64,000 nucleotides of DNA from Coriaria nepalensis (GCA_027186245.1 CP114485.1:11188001-11252000), one strand, 5' to 3'; shown: positions 22,178-32,925, numbered from the stretch's first letter. The notes: generated from the sequence alone by a model not told the origin. Translations and numbers: made by a program.

Positions 22178-22608
22178 TTCCTTACCATCTTCTTCTTCAC
22201 TCCTAGTTATAAGACAAACGATTCTTTGTTTATCTTTGTCTCTTCCAATAACATATGGAGCATTAACATAAGAGTGAGGCATCTCAAATGAATTTGTGGG
22301 TAAGACATTCTTAGAATTCTCTACTCGCTTGGTTAGACCTAGTTTCTCGCTCACTACCGCCACTTCATCAAACCTCTCCCTTATTTCCCTAATTTTATGA
22401 GCAATTTTCAAACAAAAAAGAGCTGGTTTAGAGGTCGAAAAGAAATAGTGTACCTTTTTAATAGCAGTCTCATTATTCTTCACCACTTGTTTGCGTAAAG
22501 CCTTGCATTCGAATTCGTCAAATACATTTTCTGCATCATAAAACAAGTCCTTGAGATCGTCGAGCCATATGTTTTTAGGTTTGTCGCCCTTTAGTTGCTT
22601 TTGTTAGA
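22178..22608 (-). pseudogene. NLR (CC-NB-LRR) resistance gene fragment, Rx-N coiled coil
   Basis: The minus strand reads KQLKGDKPKNIWLDDLKDLF, DAENVFDEFECKALRKQVV and then IAHKIREIRERFDEVAVVSE. These are hallmarks of the Rx-N coiled-coil domain of RGA-like NLR immune receptors. Then comes the YVNAPYVIGRDKDKQRIV linker that precedes the NB-ARC domain. A stop lies just upstream, so the true N-terminus is missing. The downstream end is cut by the copia insertion after ...DGKE. On the far side of the element (14083 leftward) the frame resumes only as NFSII before losing similarity. No P-loop or LRR is present, so it is non-functional. Confidence 0.83.
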
Positions 22609-22639
22609 ATATCATTATTTTTGGAAATTTGATTTGAAA

Positions 22640-22800
22640 GTTGGGTCGATATGTCGATAAGGTCTACAGAGTCGATAGCTCAACAGTTCTACAGAGTCGA
22701 TGGCTTAATTGGTCAGTAGGGTCGATGGGTCAACATACTTGACGGGACCGATGGGCCAACATACTTGATACGGTCGATGGGTTGACAGCTGCAAATTCTT
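22640..22800. repeat. Imperfect tandem repeats around GTCGATGGGTCAACATAC
   Basis: Five or six diverged units of about 25-35 bp share GTCGAT(G/A)G(G/C)T(C/T)AACA. The best pair is GGGTCAACATACTTGA and GGGCCAACATACTTGA. No gene overlaps. Confidence 0.65.
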
Positions 22801-24269
22801 TAATTTGGTTGATTACTTGCAAAACAAGTTAGAGACTGCTTTTGTGTGTGTTCACCGGATCTTTTCTTTTATTCCTCATTATCATTTGTTTGACTGTGTT
22901 GTTCAAGTTTTTGAAGTTAAGACTCATGTTTGAATTGAGATTATCCATTGGGTTTTTTGATAGTATGGTAGAATGCTTCTGCAGCATGCTTTGCTGCAGA
23001 AGCTATGCTTTTTCGATTTGTGATGTTGTACTAGTATTTATCTTTTAATCTTGTTTTACTTAATTTAAGGAATGTAGTAGGTGGCATTGTAATCCATTTT
23101 TTCATTTTCAATTATTATTTAAGTTGTAGAGCTTTATAGTTTAACATGGATATAATTTTTCCAGAATCAAAATTTATCCTCTGTTCTTGCTTTTGAATTA
23201 TGTTTTCTTACAACTTCTCTTCGACATCCAAACGGACGGCTTCTACCATCAACATGGTGTGCTTTAGCTTCTATAGATCACTTTGGACGCCTAAAGCTAA
23301 CCAGATTTCTTAGTAAGCTTTTTCGGATAGCTTTGTTAAGAAATTTTCAGCCATGCTAGATATAATTCTAGCCATTAAAAGAACAATACGAATTCCTTAA
23401 TAAGTAAATTGCAGTAAGTAAGAATTGTATTAGCTAGGTTGAGAGTAGTTGATTCTATATGTTTGTATGAGTTTTTGTATATAGATTAACCTAGCTATAT
23501 GATTCCTTGCTGAGTGAATAAGTAAACCTAACAAAATTTTGGATGCATTTTTACAAGCTGTTAGATGGGTTTTGGTATTATTCATTCTTTTTATAGGCCG
23601 GGTTACCTAAATAGCATGCAAATTATATGCTTCGTGCTTTCTTGCAAAGTTATTATTATTTAGTTATCTATATTCTTTGGTTATTAAGCTTCGAATGAAA
23701 ATTGATTATCTTTGGTGGTTTTAGGCCTTGAAAATACAAGTTTTTTGTTACTTTCATATTGAGAGAGAAGTAGATTCACTTTTGGCCAAATGATACTTTG
23801 TTTCACTTAATTATTATGGTTCCAATGCGGCTCCCTCATCCTCGTTTCTAATATTAGTCATTCAATCTCCTTAAAAATAATCGGATGATTATGATTAAAA
23901 TACATTTTTTTTCTCTTTATGTTGAAATTTGAATTTTCAAAATATTACGGTACTCTTTATAATTATGAACAAAAACGGTCTCCCTCTCTCTCTTCTTTCT
24001 TTTCTTCTATGCTAGACACCAAAACATACTAATCCAGATCTCTCTCTTCGCTGGTTTTCAATGGCAGAGTGAATTGAACTTCGAAAATGAACAAATTAAG
24101 GACGAGCAGGCCAAAAGATTGAGCAACAGGACTGGATTTTGATATAAAATTTCAATCTATTTTTTAATAATTAATATCTTAATCTCAATTAGATAATAAA
24201 TTCTTCTTTTATAGATCTTTTGTCTGGTTAAGGAATGAGAAAGGAGGACAGTATTTTATATTTTCTCTA
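22801..24269. other. AT-rich spacer
   Basis: No gene recognised. It holds a short inverted repeat (TAGCTAGGTT at 23431 and AACCTAGCTA at 23488) and a CT-rich tract near 23980. Confidence 0.45.
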
Positions 24270-24405
24270 GAATAACTCTCTGAAAATGAAAGTTAAGGAG
24301 AAAGAAAGAATAAGTGTTCGAGAATAACTCTCTAGAAATGAAAGTTAAGGAGAAAGAAAGAACAAGTGCTCGATAATAACTCTCTAGAAATGAAAGTCTA
24401 GACTG
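24270..24405. repeat. 52-bp tandem repeat, about 2.6 copies
   Basis: The unit AATAACTCTCTAGAAATGAA plus following bases recurs with its start at 24271, 24323 and 24375, an exact 52-bp period with few mismatches. Confidence 0.85.
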
Positions 24406-24409
24406 TTTA

Positions 24410-25560
24410 GTCAATGGACAAATAGAATAAGACTTAATAGTATTTTCATCAAGATGTTGTGACACTGGTGAAATGGACTTGAGTTTGGCAAAAGAAATGT
24501 GACCAAAATGAGAACGCTAAAGAGTAGAATTGAAATTTTATTTGCATTTTCAATATTGAATTCATTAGTTATAATAGTAGGAAAACTATAATTGGAATTG
24601 CAAGAGGTAAAAGCTGACTGAGCATATTTATTTAGAAAGACAAAGTAGTAGAGACCTTGAAAAGCTCTACCAATCCCCAATACATTCCCAGTCTTAAAGT
24701 CCTGAACAACACAAAAAAAAGGATAGAAAATGATAACACAGTTATTGCCTTTAGCAAGCTGAGAGACTGATAGAAGATTGAACTTGAATTATGTTAGATA
24801 TCGAACATTTTGTAAGGTTAAGGAAGGAGGACCGATCTTATGTGTGTAAATGGTGATATATTTCCAGTAGGCAAAGTAACAGATGCATGTGAACTTGAGC
24901 ATAGAATATGTGAAACTAATGCATAAAAATTAAAGGTCATATGACTTGTTGCACCCTTGTATCTATTATCCATGTATTGGCATGATTAATGGAAAGGAGG
25001 CTAGTATTAATACCTGTTATATTTGCATGTTGTAACTCTGGTGAAACTAGTTCTGGGTCAGTATTGAGTAGTTTGAGAATTTAGCCATATTAATCAGAAG
25101 AGAGCTGATTAGTATGTGCATTCACATTTGAAGCATTCTATTTAGTTGGCTTAGGTTTATGCAGTTTATGATAAGGTGGATAACTTATAAGCCTATAACA
25201 ATTCTCTTTCTCATGGCCAATAATGTGATAGTTCTCGCACTCAGTCCATTTTCCATACAAAGCAGTCGTTTCCACAAGTATAAGTAGCAACCACTAGATT
25301 ATTCCTCATTGATCATAGCAAATACTTTATTAGTAGTAGGTAAGGGAATTATCATGATAATCTAACTTTTACTGGCGTTAAAAAACTCATTAAGTCCCAT
25401 ATGGGATTGAATTAAATGTTGTTGTTAATCAAATTGAGCATAGACAAAAGATCATGGACAATCACAATGTGGAAAGGTATTCAAGGCAACAAACTCGTCT
25501 CATAGTCCTTTCAGTTTAGTGAAATAGGAAGCAACATATGAATTACCTTGATGAAGCGGG
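24410..25560 (-). mobile_element. Degenerate Ty1/copia gag-pol remnant
   Basis: On the minus strand a gag zinc knuckle (CENYHIIGHEKENCYRLISY, CX2..GHX4C type) lies at about 25180-25245. The block before integrase (CVVQDFKTGNVLGIGR, FQGLYYF) lies at about 24640-24710. The order is right for copia, but numerous stops and frameshifts interrupt it and no LTRs are evident. It is older than the element at 14-22 kb and opposite to it in orientation. Confidence 0.7.
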
Positions 25561-26379
25561 GTCACTGGATAACTTGGTTAAATGTGATGACCCGCATATT
25601 TTTAAACATAATTCATTTATAGGCGACATGTTTTACTCAGGAACACCAGATCTACATAAACGATCAATATTATACAAACTTTATAGGCGTCATGTAATCT
25701 GACCCTTGCTATGCTTATAAGCATCTATGCTCGTTTAGAACTGACGACGCGTCGGTTTCGCGTACAAAAGAGGCAGATCCCCATTTTCATAAGCCGCTGA
25801 CCTCTCCCATAAGCCGCTGACCTCTCCACTCATACCTCCCCTTCGTGCACTCTATCATATTGAACCGGACACATTCCTAGACCCAGACTCGTCCCAGTGC
25901 CTACTCAAGACAACAAGAATAAGGTACCTCCCCTTTCCGCTTGTTTTTTTGTTTTTTTTTTTCCTTTTGCTGTGGAAGAAATTTTGTTAGAATACTTGCA
26001 TGGTATTGCTTAGCAATGGAATAATGGGCATGGACTGTTAGTTCATTCATGTGCGTAAAGGGTGGTGGCTTACCGAAGAAAAGGAAAGGAAAGGAAAGGT
26101 TGGTGCATAATGCACACACAATGTTCGACGAATTGCTTGATAGAATATAATAGAATTCATGGTATAATGGGATATCAAAAGCTTGTGCATTTCATTGATG
26201 ATTGTTAAAGATGTTAAGGGGTTTAGATTATTGCTCTTTGTAGGAGCATCATGGAAGAAAACATCATGTGGATCATCTCAAGTCCTTAGGTTCTAAAGAA
26301 TGAAACTATTCTTGATGAGACTACCAAGTACAAGTCTTGTTTAAACATACCATTTTTTTTGTTTTGGTAAATTTATGTA
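25561..26379. other. Spacer with exact 20-bp tandem duplication
   Basis: CATAAGCCGCTGACCTCTCC occurs twice back to back at 25788-25827. The surrounding TGATGACCCGCATA block (about 25590) looks LTR-like, but no partner was found. No gene is supported. Confidence 0.5.
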
Positions 26380-26497
26380 GCGAAGGAAGAAGACTTGGGA
26401 GCCAGTCAGCCAAAAGAAAGATACTGACTCATTGGACCCTATGTGAGAAAATGAGAAACATGTTTTCGGCATGGTCCATGTTATCGCTTGATTCACT
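26380..26497 (+). pseudogene. Fragment of RPS14 exon 2
   Basis: This stretch aligns with exon 2 of the ribosomal protein S14 gene at 34030-34140 over about 115 bp. Shared blocks include GAAG.AAGACT.GGGAGCCA, GACCC.A.TGTGAGA.AA.GAGAA and ACATGTTTT. It carries several indels and substitutions that destroy the frame. An AG and similar intron bases (ACATACC..TTT) precede it, so it looks like a copied genomic segment rather than a processed retrocopy. Confidence 0.7.
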
Positions 26498-26701
26498 CGC
26501 ATAATCGATTAGGAGTGGAACTTATAATTTAATGGTTAGTACTTTGTAAAAACCTCATACATATTTGGTTCTTATTTCAATCTCTTATAAGCCTTTTTTT
26601 AAATCATATTCTCTTTTGGTATATTTCACTTTTGTATATAGGAAATATAAATTTATAGTTACTGTTACTTGGTTTCGATTTTGCAGTTATACTCATTTGT
26701 A

Positions 26702-28108
26702 ATGAATAAGTTCAACCCAAACTTGACTCGCATCCATCCAATTCTTTGCACCAATGTTCTCATAAATCTATTTTCCCCACAAACAAATTGGTGTGCTCGA
26801 AAATGTCTGTTGGGCTGGTGGCCGTTTGGCCAAACTAGTCGATCAATGACAACCAGTAAGCGGGTCCAAGACCGTAGCAGCCTGAAGAGGGTTCTTGATC
26901 TAGAAATTGCTACAGAGAAATGGAAGATAGCCTCCAAAGTGCTCTATCTGATAGAAATCCTTAAAAAAGAGCCCGAAATGATAATCCAAGTTAGGAACTT
27001 GGAACAATATCGGAAACAGATCAATCTCCCTAAGCCCAACAAGATCTCAGACTTTCTTCGTAAATCTCCAAAACTCTTCGAACTGTACAAGGATCAAAGA
27101 GGTGTTCTATGGTGTGGTATGACTAAAGAAGGAGAAGAGTTAGTAGAAGAAGAAGACAAAATACTCCGACATCATGCTGACAAGGTAGCAGAACATGTTA
27201 CTAGGTTTCTCATGATGTCTGTTGATAAACGTCTCGCATTAGATAAGATCGCTCATTTTAGAAGAGATTTTGGTCTCCCAAATGATTTTAGGACCAAATG
27301 GGTACATGAATATCCACAATATTTTAAGGTGGTCAAGTGTGAAGATGAAAATGAGTATTTAGAACTTGTTTCTTGGATCCATTCGTGGGCTATTACTGAA
27401 TTGGAGAAGAAGGCAATGGGGGTGAAAGAGAGTCCGGCCGATTATACCCCTGGATTGCTTTCCCTTCCATTTCCTTTAAAATTTCCTGCAAATTACAAAA
27501 AGGTGTATAGATATGGAGGGAAGATTGAGCATTTTCAAAAGAGGTCTTATTTATCCCCATATGCAGCCCCACATGGGCTCGAGCCTGGATCAAAAGAATT
27601 TGATAAAAGGGCAGTTGCTGTAATGCACGAGCTGCTAAATTTTACAATCGAAAAGAGATTGGTGACAGATCACTTGACCCATTTTCGAAGAGAGCTTGTT
27701 ATGCCTCAGAAGCTTATGAGAATCTTTCTGAAGCATTGTGGTATATTCTATGTTTCAGAGAGAGGGAAGAGGTTTAGTGTGTTCTTAACTGAAGCTTATG
27801 ATGGTTCGGAGTTGATTGAGAAGTGTCCTTTGATTCTTTGGAAGGAGAAGGTTCAGAGTATGATTGGCTATAGAGGGAAGAAGAAGAAGATTGAAACTTT
27901 TAGTGACGTGCTTGAAATGGAAGAAGAACATAGTTCTTCTCTGGTTGAGGATGATACTGATGGTGATTTGGAGAAGGAAACCATTGATGTTAGAGATGAG
28001 GAAGAGGATGATGATGTGGTGGATTTTGAGGACGATTTGGTTGCGAATAATGCTGAGATGGAGATTGGTGAGATTGACAGTATGTACAAGGATTCCAGGC
28101 CGTCTTGA
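26702..28108 (+). CDS. PORR-domain organelle RNA-binding protein (WTF family)
   Basis: One long coding exon of 468 residues. The frame remains open upstream but has no earlier ATG, and an acceptor-like TTTTGCAG lies 12 bases before, hinting at a 5'UTR intron. From about residue 50 (KRVQDRSSLKRVLDLEIATE) to about 370 it matches the plant organelle RNA recognition domain: ISDFLRKSPKLFELY, RLALDKIAHFRRDFGLP, WVHEYPQYFKV, LPFPLKFPANYKKVY, RLVTDHLTHFRRELVMP, and the repeat-like HCGIFYVSERGKRFSVFLTEAY. PORR proteins promote group II intron splicing in mitochondria or chloroplasts. The basic, Ser/Thr-containing N-terminus is compatible with organelle targeting, more likely mitochondrial by analogy. 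The tail (about 420-468) is strongly acidic. It is intact. I cannot say which WTF paralogue it is. Confidence 0.9.
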   Translation: MNKFNPNLTRIHPILCTNVLINLFSPQTNWCARKCLLGWWPFGQTSRSMTTSKRVQDRSSLKRVLDLEIATEKWKIASKVLYLIEILKKEPEMIIQVRNLEQYRKQINLPKPNKISDFLRKSPKLFELYKDQRGVLWCGMTKEGEELVEEEDKILRHHADKVAEHVTRFLMMSVDKRLALDKIAHFRRDFGLPNDFRTKWVHEYPQYFKVVKCEDENEYLELVSWIHSWAITELEKKAMGVKESPADYTPGLLSLPFPLKFPANYKKVYRYGGKIEHFQKRSYLSPYAAPHGLEPGSKEFDKRAVAVMHELLNFTIEKRLVTDHLTHFRRELVMPQKLMRIFLKHCGIFYVSERGKRFSVFLTEAYDGSELIEKCPLILWKEKVQSMIGYRGKKKKIETFSDVLEMEEEHSSSLVEDDTDGDLEKETIDVRDEEEDDDVVDFEDDLVANNAEMEIGEIDSMYKDSRPS

Positions 28109-28450
28109 GGTTATTACTCATTAAATACGTATTATTTTACTTTTATTTTTCTTGAGCGAGTTCAACGAGAGATACAGATTAGTGTTGTTCTAAAGAGAAT
28201 AATACATTATTATTATTTTTTACTGTGTTTGCTGTTTCTGTAAAAGGAAAAGGTTGAAATTACTGAAGGCTAAAAAAAAAAAAGAAGATAATTTGGAAGT
28301 TGGGGTTTAATTCAATAGTTTTTTGTTGGATAGACTAATTTTTATATATTTTTTTTAAACAATTCTGAACTCCAAAAAATATGAATTGACATTAATATCA
28401 TTCCCTCTTCTTTTTTCTTTCTCATTGGACCAATGGAGAGTCCTCCCGAT
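28109..28450. other. 3' flank of PORR gene
   Basis: 3'UTR-like AT-rich sequence with poly(A/T) tracts. No other feature. Confidence 0.5.
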
Positions 28451-29730
28451 AAAAATGATTTTCGTTCAAAAATCGAATTATGTTTTATTCCTTCAACACA
28501 AGAATCATTATTTCTTCAACACAGAGATCTTGAAATATCATATTATTGAAAGTCTAAAATCTAATTTTTTGGACCAAGATTTTGGATGAAAATTCAAGAT
28601 TTCGAACTAAAATAAAAGCTTTCTAACTAAAACAAGCTTGAAATTAAACAAAGATTTCAGACTGAAATTTGGATTGGTTTGAGTCTGAAATCTTTGTCCA
28701 TATATTTCAGACTAGTTTTGAATGTTATAAAATCATAAATAAGTAAAAAAAAAATATTTATATATATATATATATATCATAAAACTAGACCTTTTGATCA
28801 TTTCATAGAGTTAAAGAACACCTCAATCATACTTATACAATTAGAGATAAAAATTCTTATATACTTTATTGAATAATTTTGGTTCAGGAATTTCAGTCAA
28901 AAACAATCATTTAAAATTTTAGTCAAAAAATGAAATTGTAAAATTATTAAAAATAAAACTAGACTCTTAGATCTTTCCATAGAGTTCGGAAACACTTCAA
29001 TCAGAGTGATATTAGTCAAGATAAAAAATCTTGAAGTTGACTAAAGTATTTCGGTCTGAGATTTTGGGGCAGGACAATCATTTCAGATCATGACTTTCGG
29101 TCCAACAACTATGTTATAAAATAATAAAACAAATATATTGTAAAACTAGACTCTTAGATCTTTGTATATAATCTAAGAATATCTCAATTAGAGTTATATA
29201 AACTGATATACAAATTTTTGAAACTAACTAAAATATTTTGGTCCAGATTTTCAAAACAATTTTAAATCAAGAATAATTTTGGTCCAAAATTTTAAAGCAA
29301 TTTTGGTCCGAAAATATCATTTCGGTAAATATTTTCAAAGCAATTCTGAACTAAAATTAATTTCGGATCAAAATTTCAAACTGATTCAGTCCATTATCTT
29401 TGTCTAGGCATATTGAATAGCTTCGAGATGTTATAAAATTATTAATATATATATATATATGTTTGATAAAGATAGATTTTTAGAGCTTTCTATATAATTC
29501 ACGAATACTTCAATCAGAGTATATAACTAGAGAAATTTTTTTGAAATTGACAAAAACATTTCGATAGAAACGACATTATAAAATAATACAGTATATATAT
29601 ATATATATATATATTATAAAATTAGACTATCAGATCTTTGCATTGAGTCTACGAAAACCTCAATCAAAGTTATATAAGCAGATATACAAATTCTTGAAGT
29701 TGACTAAAACTCGGAACCTTGATAGAAACG

Positions 29731-30281
29731 CTAAATCTTAAACTGTAAACCATAGATCCTAAATCATAAACTTAAATGCTAAACCCTAAATCCAAAACCC
29801 AAACCTTAAACTTAAACTATAAATTCTAAACTCTAAACCTAAACCATAAATCTTAAACCTTAAATCATAAACTTAAACCCTATATCCAAAACCCAAAACC
29901 TTAAAATTAAACTATAAGCCCGAAACACTAAACTTTAAATCCAAAATCCTTAATCCTAAACTTAAACCTTAAACCCTAAATTTAAAACCCAAAATCTTAA
30001 ATCTAAACCAGAAACCGTACACTCTAAACTCTTAACACACACCTTAAACCCTAACTCTAATCCTAACTCTAAACCCTAGACTTAAACCTTAAACTATAAA
30101 TTTGAAATTTGAAACCCTAAAACCATACACCTTAAACTCTAAACCCTAACCATACACCTTTAACCCTAACCCTAAGCACTAAACTTTAAACCCTAGACTT
30201 AATCCTAAATCCAAAACTCTATACCTAGAACTTAAACCATAAATCATACACCTTAAACTCTAAGATTAACCCTAAATCTAT
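29731..30281. repeat. Degenerate interstitial telomere-like repeat (CCCTAAA-related)
   Basis: About 550 bp built of 6-8-bp units such as TAAACCCTAAAT, AACCCTAACCCTAAG, CTTAAAC and CTAAATC. These are variants of the plant telomere repeat CCCTAAA in one orientation. It sits between the two inverted arms of the fold-back structure. Confidence 0.85.
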
Positions 30282-30293
30282 AGAAAGCTCTAA

Positions 30294-30585
30294 TAGCTCG
30301 TTTGGTTCTGATTCATATGTGGAATGAGAATCGCCAGAATCATGGATGAATGAGGTTTGCAAAGAAACAGAGTAATGAAGGCGAGAATTCAATTTGCACA
30401 TATTTTTTTTTTATTCTCGGCATTACCACTCTCTAAGAAGGTAATGAGAAGAATGGATTTTTGCCCTGTCAACGAATAAAAAAGTAGGCCCTCTTCATTT
30501 TGTATAATAGATGAAATGTAACCAAATGACGGGAATGGAATCGATTCCATTTCATGATTCCACAAAATCATAACCAAACGAGCCA
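30294..30585. mobile_element. MITE, PIF/Harbinger-like
   Basis: 292 bp with terminal inverted repeats TAGCTCGTTTGGTT / AACCAAACGAGCCA (13 of 14 match) and imperfect pairing continuing inward (GATTC..GTGGAAT). It is flanked by TAA on both sides (30291-30293 and 30586-30588), the TWA duplication typical of PIF/Harbinger elements. It has no coding capacity. Confidence 0.82.
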
Positions 30586-31329
30586 TAAAGGTCTATTGTT
30601 ATGATATATTATTTACCTAATCATCCTACTGATTATCCTGGTTTGAAATTCCTATATCGAGATTAATCAGTCAACTTCAAGAATTTTTAATTCAGCTTAT
30701 ATAACTTTGATTTAGATGTTCTTGGTCTATATGGAAAGATCTAAGATCTAGTTTTATGATATATATATATATATATATGTATATATTTTTTTAATGATTT
30801 TATAAAGCCTTCGTTAAACTAAAAGTCCTGGTCCGAAATGAATGTCCTGGTTTGAAATCCTAAACTGAAATATTTTAATCAATTTCAGGAATTTATATAT
30901 CGGTTTATATAACCTGATTAATGTGTTCCTAAACTTTATGAAAAGATCTAAGAATCTAATTTTATGATTTTATAATGTCGTTGTTGGATCGAAATTCTAA
31001 ATGATTGTCTTGGACTAAAATTATTCAATCAACTCTAATAATTTTTATTTCCGGTTATATAACTCTGATCGAGACATTCCTAGACTCTATAGAAACATCT
31101 AATAATCTAGTTTTATGAAATATTTTTTTTGTATAATTTTATAAGAATCTAACTATATGATATATTTAGATTTCGGTCTGAAATCTTGGTTCAAAATTAA
31201 TTTCGGATCAGATTTGTCAACAATCTTTATCCAGAATCTATGTTGAAGAAATGACGATTCTTATATTGAAGGAAGAAAACAAATTTCGATTCTTGAATGA
31301 AATAGAACAAAAATAAAAATCATTTTTTC

Positions 31330-32925
31330 TCTAACTAAATGATTTTTAGTGTATTAGAGTAAGATGAGAGCATTAGAGTAATTTGATATTTTCTTTTATT
31401 TTTGTATTAGCTAAATGTAAAGAAAAAGTCAAATATCATACTTTTTTTCAAAAATAGTATATTTCAAAAATTTATCTAACTAAACATCCAAAAAAAAAAA
31501 AAAAAGAAAAAGAAAAGAAAACACTCATTTCATATGTTTGAGTAAATTATAATCGACCCCCCTAAACTTGACTTTTATTAGACTTAAGTACTTCAAACTT
31601 ATAAAACTATATTTATATTCCTCTAATTTTTATAAACTCGATTTAGATTTAATTTTAAGTTTTATTGAAAAAAAATAGAAAATTAAAGATTAGTTTATTT
31701 TAAAATTAATCGGTTTAAAGATTGGTTGGAAATCATATAAAAAATATACTAGCACAAATACTATATGTTTAATAAGCGTCTCACCACAATGTGAAGACAA
31801 AGATTACATAATTAGTCCACATATTAAATGGACGGATGCATTTGTTTGTTAAGTTGCTCCATTTAAGGAGAGATTAGATTAACCTTATTCTAACAATAAA
31901 AGTATATCATTCATTTTAAGTAATATAATATATTTTTTAAAGATAGATTATGTTTAGTTCAAAACACAATCTCACATATAATTTCAAACAAATAATAATC
32001 TAATGTGTTTATACTACTTACTTGAAAATATGGAATAGGATATATTAAAATCATGAATGATACTATGAGTTATATAAAATAAGGAAATTAGGATAAATTT
32101 TCAAAATATAATACAAATTATAATTTATATTTAAAATTGTTAGTAATTATAATGAATATTAATTTTATTAAAAATTAATTAAATAATTATATGTATATTA
32201 TATGGCTATTAAATAATTATTAAAATTCTAAATTTAACTAAATTTAAAATTTTTATTTATATTTTTATCTCATTTAATTTTAATTTAAATTTTTAACCCA
32301 CTTTATTTATTTATCTTATTATTTCTCCATTTCCATTCTACTAGCTGTCATCACCCTCCTTTGACGTATTATCACCACCATTTTCTGCTACCACTACTGT
32401 CAATATCTATTGTTGATGTAAAAATATAAAAATATAATTATTTTCTCTTTCTATCTCTTAAATATTAGCTTTTAATTTTTTTTAATTTGATATTCGTGGT
32501 CTGCCACTACTATGGCCAGCATCACTGCAGATAAAAATAAAATAAAAATTTTAATTATTTTCTCTCTTTTTCTATTTTTAAATACTAAAAATATAATATT
32601 AAAATTAAAATTTTTATATTCGCAATAACAATGATAGGGAGAGTGGTGGTAGCACAAGTATGAGAATTGTGATGGCCTGTATAGTGGAAATAAAGAAGAA
32701 TTTATTAAAAAAAATTTAAATATATTAAATTTAAATTAGAGGAAATACTATGATTAAAATTTAAATTCAATTAAATTTAAAATCTTAATAATTACTTAAT
32801 AAAAAGAATTCAAAAAAATTAATTTTAAAATAAAAATTTAATTATAATTATAAAAAATTCTACGATTTATTATAATTTCTATAAAGTTTGTGAAGTTTAT
32901 TTTAGTTTTCCTTTTATAAAATAGT
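31330..32925. other. Very AT-rich spacer
   Basis: No gene or clear repeat boundary. Two short regions rich in ATCACCACC/GGTGGTAG-type triplets occur at about 32340-32410 and 32630-32660 in opposite orientation, perhaps an old inverted element. Confidence 0.45.

Larger units (their letters stand above)
14084..22182 (+). mobile_element. Ty1/copia retrotransposon (decayed) with TA...TA LTR ends, including target duplications
   Basis: LTRs of about 210 bp begin TATAATGGAACC and end CTCTTATA. The 5' copy is 14089-14232 continued at about 17674-17745 (split by a nested gypsy element). The 3' copy is 21969-22177. TTCCT flanks both ends (14084-14088 and 22178-22182) as a 5-bp target duplication. The internal part 17743-21968 encodes gag, integrase, reverse transcriptase and RNase H pieces on the plus strand with many stops and frameshifts. 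The TA...TA ends are a known but uncommon, copia-biased alternative to TG...CA. No initiator-Met primer site (TGGTATCAGAGC) follows the 5' LTR, and the gag ATG overlaps the LTR edge. Confidence 0.8.
28451..31325. mobile_element. Fold-back structure: inverted arrays of a ~150-200-bp repeat around a telomere-like core
   Basis: Left-arm units start near 28770, 28945, 29140, 29460 and 29610. They share the order ATAAAACTAGACTCTTAGAT, CTTTCCATAGAGTT, CCTCAATCAGAGTTATATAA and AAATTCTTGAAGTTGACTAA. Right-arm units near 30640-30770, 30830-30970 and 30990-31140 are the same motifs in reverse complement. The outer ends also pair: AAAAATGATTTT plus CCTTCAACACAAGAATCATT (28451-28530) against its complement at about 31240-31325. 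This nested inverted organisation fits a fold-back or long-TIR (Mutator-like) non-autonomous transposon. No transposase is seen and I could not define target duplications. Confidence 0.65.

Noticed and set aside
23431..23497. Inverted repeat TAGCTAGGTT/AACCTAGCTA as a MITE
   Set aside because: Only about 10 bp pair firmly and no duplicated target or second copy is visible; could be part of an old LTR.
26669..26701. Upstream extension of the PORR protein
   Set aside because: The frame begins with TTG, not ATG, and an acceptor-like TTTTGCAG lies there; the ATG at 26702 is preferred.
29731..30281. CRISPR-like array
   Set aside because: Units are 6-8 bp, degenerate and contiguous with no spacers, and the genome is a plant; it is a telomere-like repeat.
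31546..32910. Inverted MITE between CCCCCCTAAACTTGAC-like and AAACTTCAC-like ends
   Set aside because: Pairing is too weak and AT-driven to claim.
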